Positions 36,972-44,655 of a stretch of 64,000 bases of DNA are shown here, one piece after another. Both the position numbers and the translations under genes were made by a program. Position 1 is the first letter of the stretch; each line of letters starts with the position of its first letter. The notes beneath the pieces are model-generated. The model ran no database searches. It saw only the letters and a list, made by a program, of their open reading frames with translations, and was not told the origin of the DNA. The stretch is from NCBI RefSeq assembly GCF_039543825.1, contig NZ_BAABKM010000002.1, positions 2,884,133 to 2,948,132 of the forward strand, written 5' to 3'. This DNA comes from Nocardioides conyzicola (GTDB lineage: Bacteria; Actinomycetota; Actinomycetes; Propionibacteriales; Nocardioidaceae).

Positions 36972-37676
36972 CTATAGGAAGACGTCGGGATCGTCGCGGA
37001 AGGACGCGATCCCGTCCTTGAGGTGGGCGAAGTGGAGCGCCGACTCGGCGACGAGGGCGTCGGCGTCGCGGGCCACGAAGGCCGCCAGCATCCGGTCGTG
37101 GTCGTCGTGGAACGAGCGCCGGCCGACCTCGTCGACGCGCGACATGGGCCGGGCGGGCTCGGTCATGTTCCAGGCGCCCTCGTACATGTGCAGCAGCCGC
37201 TGCATCCGCGCCGGCGCGATCAGCGCCATGTGGAAGCGCCGCGACTCCGCGTGGTAGGCGCGTTCGTCGTCGCGCTCGATGGCTCCCGCCATCGCCTCGT
37301 GCGTCTCCCGGACCACCTCGTCGTCGGCGGCGGTCGCCGTGACCACGGCCGCCCGCAGGGCCGCGGCCTCGAGCGCCTGGCGGACGTCGTACAGCTCGGC
37401 GAACTCGACGAAGCTGAGCTTGGCGACGCTGTAGCCGACGTGCGGGATGTGCTCGACCAGGCCCTCCCCGAGGAGCTCCCGGAGCGCCTCCCGGACCGGG
37501 ATCTGGCTGACGCCGAAGAACTGCGCCACCGCCTCGATCGGGATCAGCGTCCCCGGTGGCTCGTCGCCGCCGAGGATCGCGTTGCGCAGGTCGTCGAGCA
37601 CCCGCGGGGCGCGAGCCCCCGGCGTCGAGTTGACGAGCCGCGCGGTGAAGATCGAGCGGCGCCGGGGTGCTGACAT
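36972..37676 (-). CDS. GntR-family (FCD) transcriptional regulator
   Basis: A 234-residue regulator with an N-terminal winged helix (residues about 25-90; AVAQFFGVSQIPVREALRELLGEGLVEHIPHVGYSV) and a C-terminal all-helical FCD ligand domain, with metal-binding type His/Asp pattern (ESRRFHMALI, HDDHDRMLAAF). It is the last gene of the unit FmdA-like amidase, AtzH-amidase, gntR, and lies only 9 bp after the amidase stop. It is the best candidate to bind the four 15-bp purine-island motifs, but this is inference from position; Klebsiella purine genes also use a GntR-type regulator (HpxS). Confidence 0.87.
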   Translation of the reverse strand: MSAPRRRSIFTARLVNSTPGARAPRVLDDLRNAILGGDEPPGTLIPIEAVAQFFGVSQIPVREALRELLGEGLVEHIPHVGYSVAKLSFVEFAELYDVRQALEAAALRAAVVTATAADDEVVRETHEAMAGAIERDDERAYHAESRRFHMALIAPARMQRLLHMYEGAWNMTEPARPMSRVDEVGRRSFHDDHDRMLAAFVARDADALVAESALHFAHLKDGIASFRDDPDVFL

Positions 37677-37685
37677 CGCCTCACC

Positions 37686-39182
37686 TCACCCGAGGTCGAC
37701 GGCGAGCTGGAGGAGGTCGCGGTCCCGTCCCGGTGCGGCGACCAGGCAGACCCCGACGGGCAGCCCGGCCGGGGTGCGGCGGGGGATGCTGACCGCGGGG
37801 AGGCCGGCCAGCCCGGCGAGGCAGGTGAGCGACATGGTGGCCGTGCGGACGGCGTCCAGGCCCTCGCCGACCAGCGGCGCGACCGAGGCGGCGGACGGCA
37901 GCACGAGCACCCGGTCGCGGACGAGCTCGCGGATGCGGTCCCGCGCCTCGTCGACCTGGTCCTGGGCGGCGACCGCGCGCTCGTCGTCGATCAGCGCCGC
38001 CGCCTCGAACCGACCGCGGACATCGGCGCCGAGCTCGTCGAGACGCGGCGCGATCCAGGCACCGCGCTCCTGCCAGGCCTCCCAGGCCTGCAGGGTCTGG
38101 AACGCCTGCAGCCAGGCCGGCAGGTCGGTGAGGTCCCAGGACTCGCGCATCGCGCCGTGCTCGGCGGCGTACCGGTCCACGACCGCGGCGACCTCCTCGC
38201 TGGCGATCGCGGTGAGACCCGGGACGCTGACCAGCTCGGCCGCCGGGTTGCGCGCGACCGGCGGGAGCAGCACGTCCCCGACCCGACGCAGCAGCTCGGC
38301 GCTGCGGGTCACCCAGCCGACGGTGTCGAAGGACCGGGAGAGCGGCATCAGGGCGTACGTCGACGCCGCGCCGTGGGTGGTGCGGATGCCGAAGAGACCC
38401 TGGTACGCCGCGGGCACGCGGATCGAGCCGCCGGTGTCGGTGCCGAGGCCGATGCTCGCGTGGCCGAGCGAGACCGCGCTCGACGAGCCCGACGTCGAGC
38501 CGCCGGAGATGCGCAGCGGAGCCTGGGGGTTCGGGGGAGTGCCGTAGTGCGCGTTGGTGCCGGCCAGGGAGTAGGCGAACTCGTCGGTGCGGGCGATCCC
38601 GCGGACCGAGGCCCCGGCCTCGAGCAGCTGCTCGACGGCCCGGGCGTGCACCGGCTCGGTCCGGGCGCCGGCCAGCCACGCGGGGTTGCCGGCCCCGATG
38701 CGCTGGCCCCGCACGGCGTACAGGTCCTTGACGGCGACGCTCTCGCCGTCGAGCGGACCGCTGTCGATCGGCGGGACGAGCGGGTCGCCGACGAGCCGCC
38801 AGATCCGGGTGTCGACCGCGGGTGCCGGGACGGAGACGTGGGCCGCGCTGACCCGCCAGCCGTCGCCCGTGCGGACCCAGAGCTGGGTCTGCTGGCCGCG
38901 ACCACCGCGCGCGAGCTCGGTGACCGCGACGACCAGCGCGTGGTCGTCGTCGACGGTCTGCACGTGGGTCTGCACGATCCGGCGCTGGGGGGCGCCGCCG
39001 CGGCTGCTGCGGAAGGCACTGATCTGGTCGTGGCCGACCAGGAGCCCGTTGGCGTCGCCGCGCAGGGTGGCCGGCCCGGGTGCGAAGAGGCGGTCGAGGG
39101 TCGGTACGTCGTCGGACATCAGCGCGCGCTCGTACTCCCAGAACGCCTCGACGAGCCCGTCGGGGACCGGTGCTTGGGTCAT
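37686..39182 (-). CDS. AtzH-like domain fused to amidase-signature hydrolase
   Basis: A 498-residue fusion. Residues 1-~125 form an AtzH/HpxZ-like SnoaL-fold domain (ends WVRTGDGWRVSAAHVSVP); residues ~140-498 are an amidase-signature enzyme with catalytic Lys in VAVKDLYAV, cis-Ser in SGGSTSGSSSAV and nucleophile Ser in GTDTGGSIRVPAAYQG. In Pseudomonas cyanuric acid degradation and Klebsiella hpx genes the two are separate proteins (AtzE/AtzH, HpxY/HpxZ). With pucG producing oxalurate, a role on oxalurate or another N-carbamoyl acid is likely; allophanate hydrolysis is an alternative. ATG overlaps the FmdA-like stop (ATGA). Confidence 0.85.
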   Translation of the reverse strand: MTQAPVPDGLVEAFWEYERALMSDDVPTLDRLFAPGPATLRGDANGLLVGHDQISAFRSSRGGAPQRRIVQTHVQTVDDDHALVVAVTELARGGRGQQTQLWVRTGDGWRVSAAHVSVPAPAVDTRIWRLVGDPLVPPIDSGPLDGESVAVKDLYAVRGQRIGAGNPAWLAGARTEPVHARAVEQLLEAGASVRGIARTDEFAYSLAGTNAHYGTPPNPQAPLRISGGSTSGSSSAVSLGHASIGLGTDTGGSIRVPAAYQGLFGIRTTHGAASTYALMPLSRSFDTVGWVTRSAELLRRVGDVLLPPVARNPAAELVSVPGLTAIASEEVAAVVDRYAAEHGAMRESWDLTDLPAWLQAFQTLQAWEAWQERGAWIAPRLDELGADVRGRFEAAALIDDERAVAAQDQVDEARDRIRELVRDRVLVLPSAASVAPLVGEGLDAVRTATMSLTCLAGLAGLPAVSIPRRTPAGLPVGVCLVAAPGRDRDLLQLAVDLG

Positions 39183-40255
39183 GGGTTCAGTGTGCCGAAG
39201 TCGGCCTTGCGGATGCGTGCGTGGACGCCCTTCACGACGTCGACGACCTGGGAGATGTCGAAGTCGGTGGCCGCCGAGAGGTAGGCGTAGGCCAGCGCCG
39301 GGTCCATCCCGTAGCGGCTCTGGAGCAGGGCGATCGCGGCGCGGACACAGTTCTGCACCGCGACGTCGAGGTCCTCGTCCATGCCCGTGGGCACGAGGTG
39401 CTCGGCGGTCTCGACGAGCGGCCCGGCGAGCTCGCCGAAGAGGCGTACGCCGTCCTCGCGCGGCACCACGTCGAGGCGGACGGTCGCCCGGAGGGAGGCC
39501 TCCATCGCGGTCAGCGACACCTCACCGTCGCCCTGGGCGAAGTGCGGGTCGCCGACGTACGCGAGCGCCCCCTCGACCTGGACCGGGAGGTAGAGCGTCG
39601 AGCCGACGGTGAGCAGGTTGACGTCGATGTTGCCGCCGTGCGGGCCGGGTGGCACCGAGTGCGGCCGCGCGTCCCCCGCGACGGCGACGCCCATGATCCC
39701 GAGGAAGGGGGCGAGCGGGAACTCGACCACGCGCTCGCCGCCCTGCCGGAGCGGCAGCTGCCCGTGGGTGCCCTGCTGGTTGACAGAGGCGAAGGCGCTG
39801 AAGACGTCGCCCTCGCGGGGGTACTCCCCGGGCAGCGCGCCCTTCCCGTGACGGTTGGAGATCACGCCGTACGGCACCCGCTGGAGGGTCTCGACCACCG
39901 TCATCGCGAGCAGGTCACCGGGACGCGCCCCCTCGACGCGGACCGGTCTGCTGACCACGTGCGGCCCGTCGACGCCGAACGTGTGCGGCAGCTCGCCGGC
40001 GGCGATCTCGATGGCGTCGTCGAGCACCCCGGCCACGTCGTACCGCCCGAAGAACGCCTTGGGGTCGCGCCCCTGGTCCTCGAGGATCCCCTCGTGGCTG
40101 ACCGTGTCGAACGTGACCTCGGTGCCCGGCTCCACGGTCAGCACGGCGTCGTCGGTGGCGCACGGCAGCCGCCCCCACAGCACGTGGTCCGGCGTCGAGG
40201 GCAGGTACGCCGACCCGCGGATCGGGCCCGACCCGGGCTGCAAGACGTCGCTCAT
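39179..40255 (-). CDS. Acetamidase/formamidase (FmdA/AmdA) family amidohydrolase
   Basis: A 358-residue member of the FmdA_AmdA family. Signature segments are PVRVEGARPGDLLAM, GPHGGNIDVNLLTVGSTLYLPV and GDPHFAQGDGEVS, which carry the zinc/metal and substrate residues in known formamidases. Members hydrolyse short aliphatic amides. As first gene of the unit with the AtzH-amidase and gntR, and preceded by a purine-island motif, it may release ammonia from oxamate or a similar small amide; that substrate is inference. Its ATG lies eight bases after TAGCCT, suggesting a leaderless transcript. Confidence 0.82.
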   Translation of the reverse strand: MSDVLQPGSGPIRGSAYLPSTPDHVLWGRLPCATDDAVLTVEPGTEVTFDTVSHEGILEDQGRDPKAFFGRYDVAGVLDDAIEIAAGELPHTFGVDGPHVVSRPVRVEGARPGDLLAMTVVETLQRVPYGVISNRHGKGALPGEYPREGDVFSAFASVNQQGTHGQLPLRQGGERVVEFPLAPFLGIMGVAVAGDARPHSVPPGPHGGNIDVNLLTVGSTLYLPVQVEGALAYVGDPHFAQGDGEVSLTAMEASLRATVRLDVVPREDGVRLFGELAGPLVETAEHLVPTGMDEDLDVAVQNCVRAAIALLQSRYGMDPALAYAYLSAATDFDISQVVDVVKGVHARIRKADFGTLNP

Positions 40256-40263
40256 GCCGGCCG

Positions 40264-40285
40264 AGGCTAGGCAACGCTTGTTTCA
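40264..40285 (-). promoter_or_regulatory. Promoter with purine-island motif copy 4
   Basis: TGAAACAAGCGTTGC (40285-40271, reverse strand) directly precedes a -10 box TAGCCT (40269-40264), which is eight bases before the ATG at 40255. The motif therefore fills the -10/-35 interval, where a bound protein would be expected to repress. Confidence 0.7.
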
Positions 40286-40311
40286 GGCGTGTTCCACGCC
40301 GGGTCCCGCGA

Positions 40312-42132
40312 TCAGCTGTAGAGGCGGTCCACCACGTCGGAGTACTTCGTGTTGACCACGCGCCGCTTGAGCTTGAGCGTCGGGGTGAGCTCCTCGGACT
40401 CGGCGGTCCACTCGACGCCGAGCAGCTCGAACGACTTCACCTGCTCGGGGCGGGAGAGCCGCTCGTTGGCGGCGTCGACGGCCTGCTGCACCATCGCCCG
40501 GATCTCCGGCTTCTCGGCGAGGTCGGCGAGGTCGGTGAACTCAATGCCCATCTGCTGCGCCATGATCGGCGCGATCTCGCCGTCGAGGGTGAGGATCGCG
40601 ACGACGTAGGGGCGGCTGTCGCCGATCGCCATGGCGTGGCCGATGAGCGGGGACTCCTTGAGGAAGTTCTCGATGTTGGACGGCGCGACGTTCTTGCCGG
40701 CGGAGGTGATGATCAGCTCCTTCTTGCGGTCGACCACGGCGAAGAAGCCGTCGTCGTCCAAGGTGCCGATGTCGCCGGTGTGCAGCCAGCCGTCGTCGTC
40801 GATGAGCGCGTGTGTGGCCTCGTCCTGCAGGTGGTAGCCCGGGGTGTTCACCGGACCGCGGACCAGGATCTCGCCGTCCTCGCCGAGCGTGATCTCCATG
40901 CCCGGGTTGGCCCGGCCGACGGTGCCGAGCTTGAACCCGCCCGGGCCGTTGGCGGTGACCGCACCGCAGGTCTCGGTCATGCCGTAGACGTCGTAGACCT
41001 TGAGCCCGAGGCCGGCCATGAACTTCGCGACGTCGAGCGGCATCGGCGCGGCGGCGGAGCCGGCCCACGTCACCTGGTCGAGCCCGAGCAGCAGCTTGAG
41101 GAACCCGAGGATCCCCTCCTCCGCCTGGCGGTAGCCCTCCTCGATCTCCGGCGTCATCACGCCACCGACCTCCTGGGCCTCGACCCAGGCGAGCGCGGCC
41201 GCCATGGCGGTCTCCACCATCTCGCGGTTGTCGGGATCGGCGGCGAGCTTGGCGGACAGCCCGGTCTTCATCTTCTCCCACACCCGGGGGACGCCGAAGA
41301 ACATCGTCGGGTGCACCTCGCCGAGGGTGGCGAGCAGCTGCGCCGGGTCGCCGATCGCGTGCACGTGCCCGCCGATGACCTGCGGACCGTAGAGCCCGAG
41401 GACCCGCTCGGCGATGTGGGCGAGCGGCAGGTAGCTGACGCCCGTCTGCGGCTCCGTCAGGCCGGACGACTCCTGGGTGCTGACGGTCTCGAAGAGCACG
41501 TTGTGGTGGGTCAGCACGACACCCTTGGGACTGCCCGTCGTGCCGGAGGTGTAGAGGATCGTCGCGGGAGACTCCGGGGTGAGCTCGGCGGCCCGCTCCT
41601 CGACCACGCGCGGGTGCGCGGCGCGGTACGCCGCCCCGGCGGCCACGAGACCGTCCCAGTCCTCGTCGATCATCACGACCGTGCGGACGCTGTCGACCTC
41701 GTCGAGGGCCTTGGCCCAGCGGGCCTTGTGGTCGGCGTTCTCGAGGAAGATCACCGTCGGCCGGGCCTGGCCCGCGATGTAGGCGATCTGCTCGGGGGAC
41801 AGCGTGTTGTAGATCGACATCGGCGTCGCCGCGGCATGCACGGCACCCATGTCGGCCAGGAAGTGCTCCATCCGGTTGTTGGCCATGATCGCGACCGTGT
41901 CGCCCGTCTGCACCCCCGCCTCGATCAGCCCGGCAGCGAGGTCGAGGGCGAGCTCACGCGTCTCGGTCCAGGTGAGCGTGCGCCAGGTCTCGCCCTCCGG
42001 CACGTGGTGCTTGTCGGAGTACGCCGGCTGGGCGCCGTACTGCGCAACGGTGTCGGCCAGGGCGTCGACGAGGGTGCGGCCCTCGACCTCCGCCTGGATG
42101 CGGGCTCGCTCGGTGAGTACGGCGTCGGACAT
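40312..42132 (-). CDS. Long-chain acyl-CoA synthetase (FadD15-like)
   Basis: A 606-residue AMP-forming ligase. The phosphate-binding loop is ATILYTSGTTGSPKGVVL; other boxes are VYDVYGMTETCGAV, GWLHTGDIGTLDDDGFFAVVDRKKELIITSAGKNVAP and the C-terminal lid ending LKLKRRVV. Length and lid match actinobacterial FadD15-type long-chain acyl-CoA synthetases. It activates fatty acids for beta-oxidation or lipid synthesis at the membrane face. ATG with GAGGAG. Next downstream of the acyl-CoA dehydrogenase unit, separated by 58 bp. Confidence 0.9.
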   Translation of the reverse strand: MSDAVLTERARIQAEVEGRTLVDALADTVAQYGAQPAYSDKHHVPEGETWRTLTWTETRELALDLAAGLIEAGVQTGDTVAIMANNRMEHFLADMGAVHAAATPMSIYNTLSPEQIAYIAGQARPTVIFLENADHKARWAKALDEVDSVRTVVMIDEDWDGLVAAGAAYRAAHPRVVEERAAELTPESPATILYTSGTTGSPKGVVLTHHNVLFETVSTQESSGLTEPQTGVSYLPLAHIAERVLGLYGPQVIGGHVHAIGDPAQLLATLGEVHPTMFFGVPRVWEKMKTGLSAKLAADPDNREMVETAMAAALAWVEAQEVGGVMTPEIEEGYRQAEEGILGFLKLLLGLDQVTWAGSAAAPMPLDVAKFMAGLGLKVYDVYGMTETCGAVTANGPGGFKLGTVGRANPGMEITLGEDGEILVRGPVNTPGYHLQDEATHALIDDDGWLHTGDIGTLDDDGFFAVVDRKKELIITSAGKNVAPSNIENFLKESPLIGHAMAIGDSRPYVVAILTLDGEIAPIMAQQMGIEFTDLADLAEKPEIRAMVQQAVDAANERLSRPEQVKSFELLGVEWTAESEELTPTLKLKRRVVNTKYSDVVDRLYS

Positions 42133-42190
42133 GGAGCATCTCCTCGGGGAAACGACAGCTCAGTGGCGTGCGTCACAGGGTAGCGGCGGA

Positions 42191-43339
42191 TCAAATTCCG
42201 AGGGAGCGTCCGATGATCTCCTTCTGGATCTCGGTCGTGCCGCCGTAGATCGTCTGGATCCGGCTGTCCGTGAAGGCCTTCGCGATCGGGTACTCCATCA
42301 TGTAGCCGTAGCCGCCGTGCAGCTGGACGCCGGCGTCGACGACCTGCTTCTGCAGCTCCGTGGTCCACCACTTCGCCATCGACGCCAGGGCGGGGTCGAC
42401 CTCGCCGGCGTTGAGCTTGAGGATGCAGTCGTTGATGAAGACCCGCGCGATGTGGGCGTGCGTCGCCATCTCGGCCAGCACGAAGCGGTTGTGCTGGAAG
42501 GACCCGATCGGCTTGCCGAAAGCGGTGCGCTCCTTGGCGTAGGCCAGCGAGATGTCGAGGACGTGCTCGATCGCGGCGACCGCCATCGCGGCGATCGAGA
42601 TCCGCTCCTGGCCGAGGTTCATCATCAGCGAGATGAAGCCCGAGCCCTCCTCGCCGAGGAGGTTCTCCTTGGGCACCTCGACGTTGTCGAAGAAGAGCTC
42701 GGCCGTGTCCTGGGCCTTCATGCCGACCTTGTCGAGGTTGCGGCCGCGCTCGAAGCCCGGCATGCCGCGCTCGACCACGAGCAGGCTGATGCCCTTGTGG
42801 CCCGCCTCGGGGTCGGTGCGACAGACCACGATGACCAGGTCGGACAGGATGCCGTTGCTGATGAACGTCTTCGAGCCGTTGAGCACGTAGTGATCGCCCT
42901 TGTCGACGGCCGACGTGCGGATGCCCTGCAGGTCGCTGCCGGCGCCGGGCTCGGTCATCGCGATCGACGAGATGATCTCGCCGCTGACGAGGCCGGGCAG
43001 CCAGCGCTGCTTCTGCTCGTCGGTCCCCAGTGCGGAGATGTAGGGGACGATGATGTCGCTGTGCACCGGGAAGCCGGGGCCGCTCGCGCCGACCCGGGCC
43101 ATCTCCTCGGCCACGACCGTGTTGTAGCGGAAGTCCTTGACCCCGGCCCCGCCGTACTCCTCGTCGACGTCGAAGCAGAGCAGCCCGGCCTCGCCCGCCT
43201 TGGTCCAGACCTCGCGGCTGACCTGGCCGTCCTTCTCCCACTGGTCGTGGAAGGGGACGACCTCCTTCTCCAGGAAGGTGCGGACGGAGGAGCGGAAGTC
43301 CTCGTGCTCCTGCTCGTAGATGCTCGGTCGAGTGCTCAT
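42191..43339 (-). CDS. Acyl-CoA dehydrogenase
   Basis: A 382-residue flavoprotein with the standard three-domain order. Visible are AMTEPGAGSDLQGIRT (FAD/substrate loop), the C-terminal FAD-binding RTAFGKPIGSFQHNRF, and the catalytic base Glu in IYGGTTEIQKEIIGRSL. It forms the trans-2-enoyl-CoA bond in acyl-CoA catabolism, passing electrons to ETF. Its ATG overlaps the preceding luciferase-like gene's stop (TGATG, 43337-43341), so the two are coupled. Chain-length preference cannot be read. Confidence 0.9.
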   Translation of the reverse strand: MSTRPSIYEQEHEDFRSSVRTFLEKEVVPFHDQWEKDGQVSREVWTKAGEAGLLCFDVDEEYGGAGVKDFRYNTVVAEEMARVGASGPGFPVHSDIIVPYISALGTDEQKQRWLPGLVSGEIISSIAMTEPGAGSDLQGIRTSAVDKGDHYVLNGSKTFISNGILSDLVIVVCRTDPEAGHKGISLLVVERGMPGFERGRNLDKVGMKAQDTAELFFDNVEVPKENLLGEEGSGFISLMMNLGQERISIAAMAVAAIEHVLDISLAYAKERTAFGKPIGSFQHNRFVLAEMATHAHIARVFINDCILKLNAGEVDPALASMAKWWTTELQKQVVDAGVQLHGGYGYMMEYPIAKAFTDSRIQTIYGGTTEIQKEIIGRSLGI

Positions 43340-44376
43340 CAGCTGACCCATTCCTTGATCTGCGCGACGGTGGCCACCGGGTCGTCCGACACGGGGGAGA
43401 TCTGCAGGTTGGTGACGCCGGCCTCGCGGAAGGCGGCGATCCGCTCCTGGACGTACGACGCCGGGCCGACCAGGTTGCCTGCCTCGAGCCACTCGGTGGG
43501 GACGAGGGCCTCGGCGTCGCGCTTGTTGCCGTCCAGGTAGAGGTCCTGGATCTGCTTCGCCTCCTTCTCGTACCCGTAGTGGCAGGCGAGCTCGTTGTAG
43601 AAGTTCTTGCCGCGGGCGCCCATGCCGCCGACGTACAGCGCGTACATCGGGCGCATGAAGTCGAGCAGCGCCTTCGTCTCGGGACCCTCGCCGATCGCGA
43701 CCATGCCGCCGGCGGAGATCTCGAGCGGGGCCAGGTCGGCGGAGCGCTTGGCGGTGCCCTTGGCGAGCGCGTCCCCCCAGACGGTCGTGGCCTTCTCGGG
43801 CAGGAAGAGGAAGGGCAGCCAGCCGTCGGCGACCTCGGCGGTCATCGCCACGTTGTTGTCGCCGAGCGACGCGACCCAGATCGGGATGGTGTTGCGCTCC
43901 ACCTTGGTGAGGATCTTGAGCGGCTTGCCGAGGCCGAGGCCCTGGTCGGCGGGGAGCGGCAGGGTGAAGATCTTGCCCTGGTGCTCGAGGCGCTCGCGGC
44001 GCAGGCCCTGGCGCAGGATCTGGATGACCTCGCGGGTGCGGCCGAGCGGCCGGTCGTAGGGCAGGCCGTGGAAGCCCTCGATCACCTGCGGGCCGGAGGC
44101 GCCGAGGCCGATCACGGCGCGGCCGCCGGACACGTTGTCGAGGCCGGCCGCGGTCTGCAGCAGCGCGCTCGGCGTACGCGAGAAGACGTTGAGGATGCCG
44201 GCGCCGATCTCGATGGTCTCGGTCTTGGCGGCCAGGTAGCCCATCAGCGTGGGGGAGTCGAAACCGTAGGCCTCGGCGACCCAGACGGTGTCCAGCCCCG
44301 CCTTCTCCAGGCCGACGACCTGGTCGGCGGCCTCGCGTGGGTTGCCGGAGTACAGGAGCGGTGTCGAGAGCTTCAT
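43339..44376 (-). CDS. LLM-class F420-dependent oxidoreductase
   Basis: A 345-residue luciferase-like protein starting MKLSTPLLYSGNPREAADQV. It has the family turn VWVAEAYGFDSPTLMGYLAAKT, a non-prolyl cis-peptide region IEIGAGILNVFSRTP, GRAVIGLGASGPQV and IPIWVASLGDNN. The length and motifs fit F420-dependent reductases of actinobacteria. The ATG follows TATGCT (44388-44383) by six bases, a leaderless layout, and a 19-bp inverted repeat covers that -10. Substrate unknown; it is coupled to an acyl-CoA dehydrogenase. Confidence 0.85.
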   Translation of the reverse strand: MKLSTPLLYSGNPREAADQVVGLEKAGLDTVWVAEAYGFDSPTLMGYLAAKTETIEIGAGILNVFSRTPSALLQTAAGLDNVSGGRAVIGLGASGPQVIEGFHGLPYDRPLGRTREVIQILRQGLRRERLEHQGKIFTLPLPADQGLGLGKPLKILTKVERNTIPIWVASLGDNNVAMTAEVADGWLPFLFLPEKATTVWGDALAKGTAKRSADLAPLEISAGGMVAIGEGPETKALLDFMRPMYALYVGGMGARGKNFYNELACHYGYEKEAKQIQDLYLDGNKRDAEALVPTEWLEAGNLVGPASYVQERIAAFREAGVTNLQISPVSDDPVATVAQIKEWVS

Positions 44377-44377
44377 T

Positions 44378-44396
44378 GTGACAGCATAACTGTCAC
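44378..44396 (-). promoter_or_regulatory. Inverted repeat over the -10 box of the LLM oxidoreductase
   Basis: GTGACAGCATAACTGTCAC (plus strand) is a perfect 7-bp inverted repeat with a 5-base spacer. It contains the reverse-strand -10 TATGCT and ends one base before the ATG at 44376, so a bound repressor would block initiation. TetR-type geometry; no regulator gene adjoins it. Confidence 0.7.
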
Positions 44397-44409
44397 GGTC
44401 GTGCCGGGG

Positions 44410-44535
44410 TCAACGGCCCGTCTCGACCATCCTGCCGATCTGGATGTGGACGATGCGGAAGACCCCCTGCTGGTCCCGGCCGAGGGTGAAGGTCGCCTCC
44501 CGCCCCGTAACGCGCTGGAGGTGACGAAAGGTTGT
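44410..44535 (-). pseudogene. Short 3' remnant of a coding sequence
   Basis: About 42 reverse-strand codons ending in TGA at 44412-44410 have almost only G or C at third positions, as real genes here do. They read ...GREATFTLGRDQQGVFRIVHIQIG... and stop in ETGR. The end resembles the C-terminus of a SnoaL/NTF2-like protein. Upstream the frame runs into a hairpin and tandem repeats; the only start is a GTG giving ~48 residues. It looks like a gene tail left by deletion, but a small real gene cannot be excluded. Confidence 0.4.
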
Positions 44536-44544
44536 CAGCCGGGT

Positions 44545-44653
44545 CCCGCACGACACGCCGCTTGCTCCCGGCGAGTCGTGCGGGTTTCGGCGGCCAGCCG
44601 GTGAAACCCGCGGCCAGCCAGGTGAAACCCGCGGCCAGCAAGGTGAAACCCGC
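44545..44653. repeat. Hairpin plus three tandem 20-21-bp repeats
   Basis: CCCGCACGAC (44545-44554) pairs with GTCGTGCGGG (44575-44584), with a further CGCCG/CGGCG pairing inside, giving a strong hairpin. It is followed by GGCCAGCCGGTGAAACCCGC (44592-44611) and two 21-bp copies at 44612-44632 and 44633-44653, the last abutting the stop codon of the ABC exporter gene. The hairpin may terminate that transcript; the tandem repeats have no evident role. Confidence 0.75.
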
Positions 44654-44655
44654 GA

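Noticed and set aside
21844..40285. Whole purine island as recently transferred DNA
   Set aside because: GC content and third-position bias match the flanks, and no integrase, tRNA or direct repeats border it.
44592..44653. Tandem repeats as a CRISPR array
   Set aside because: Units are contiguous 20-21-bp repeats without unique spacers, and no cas genes are present.
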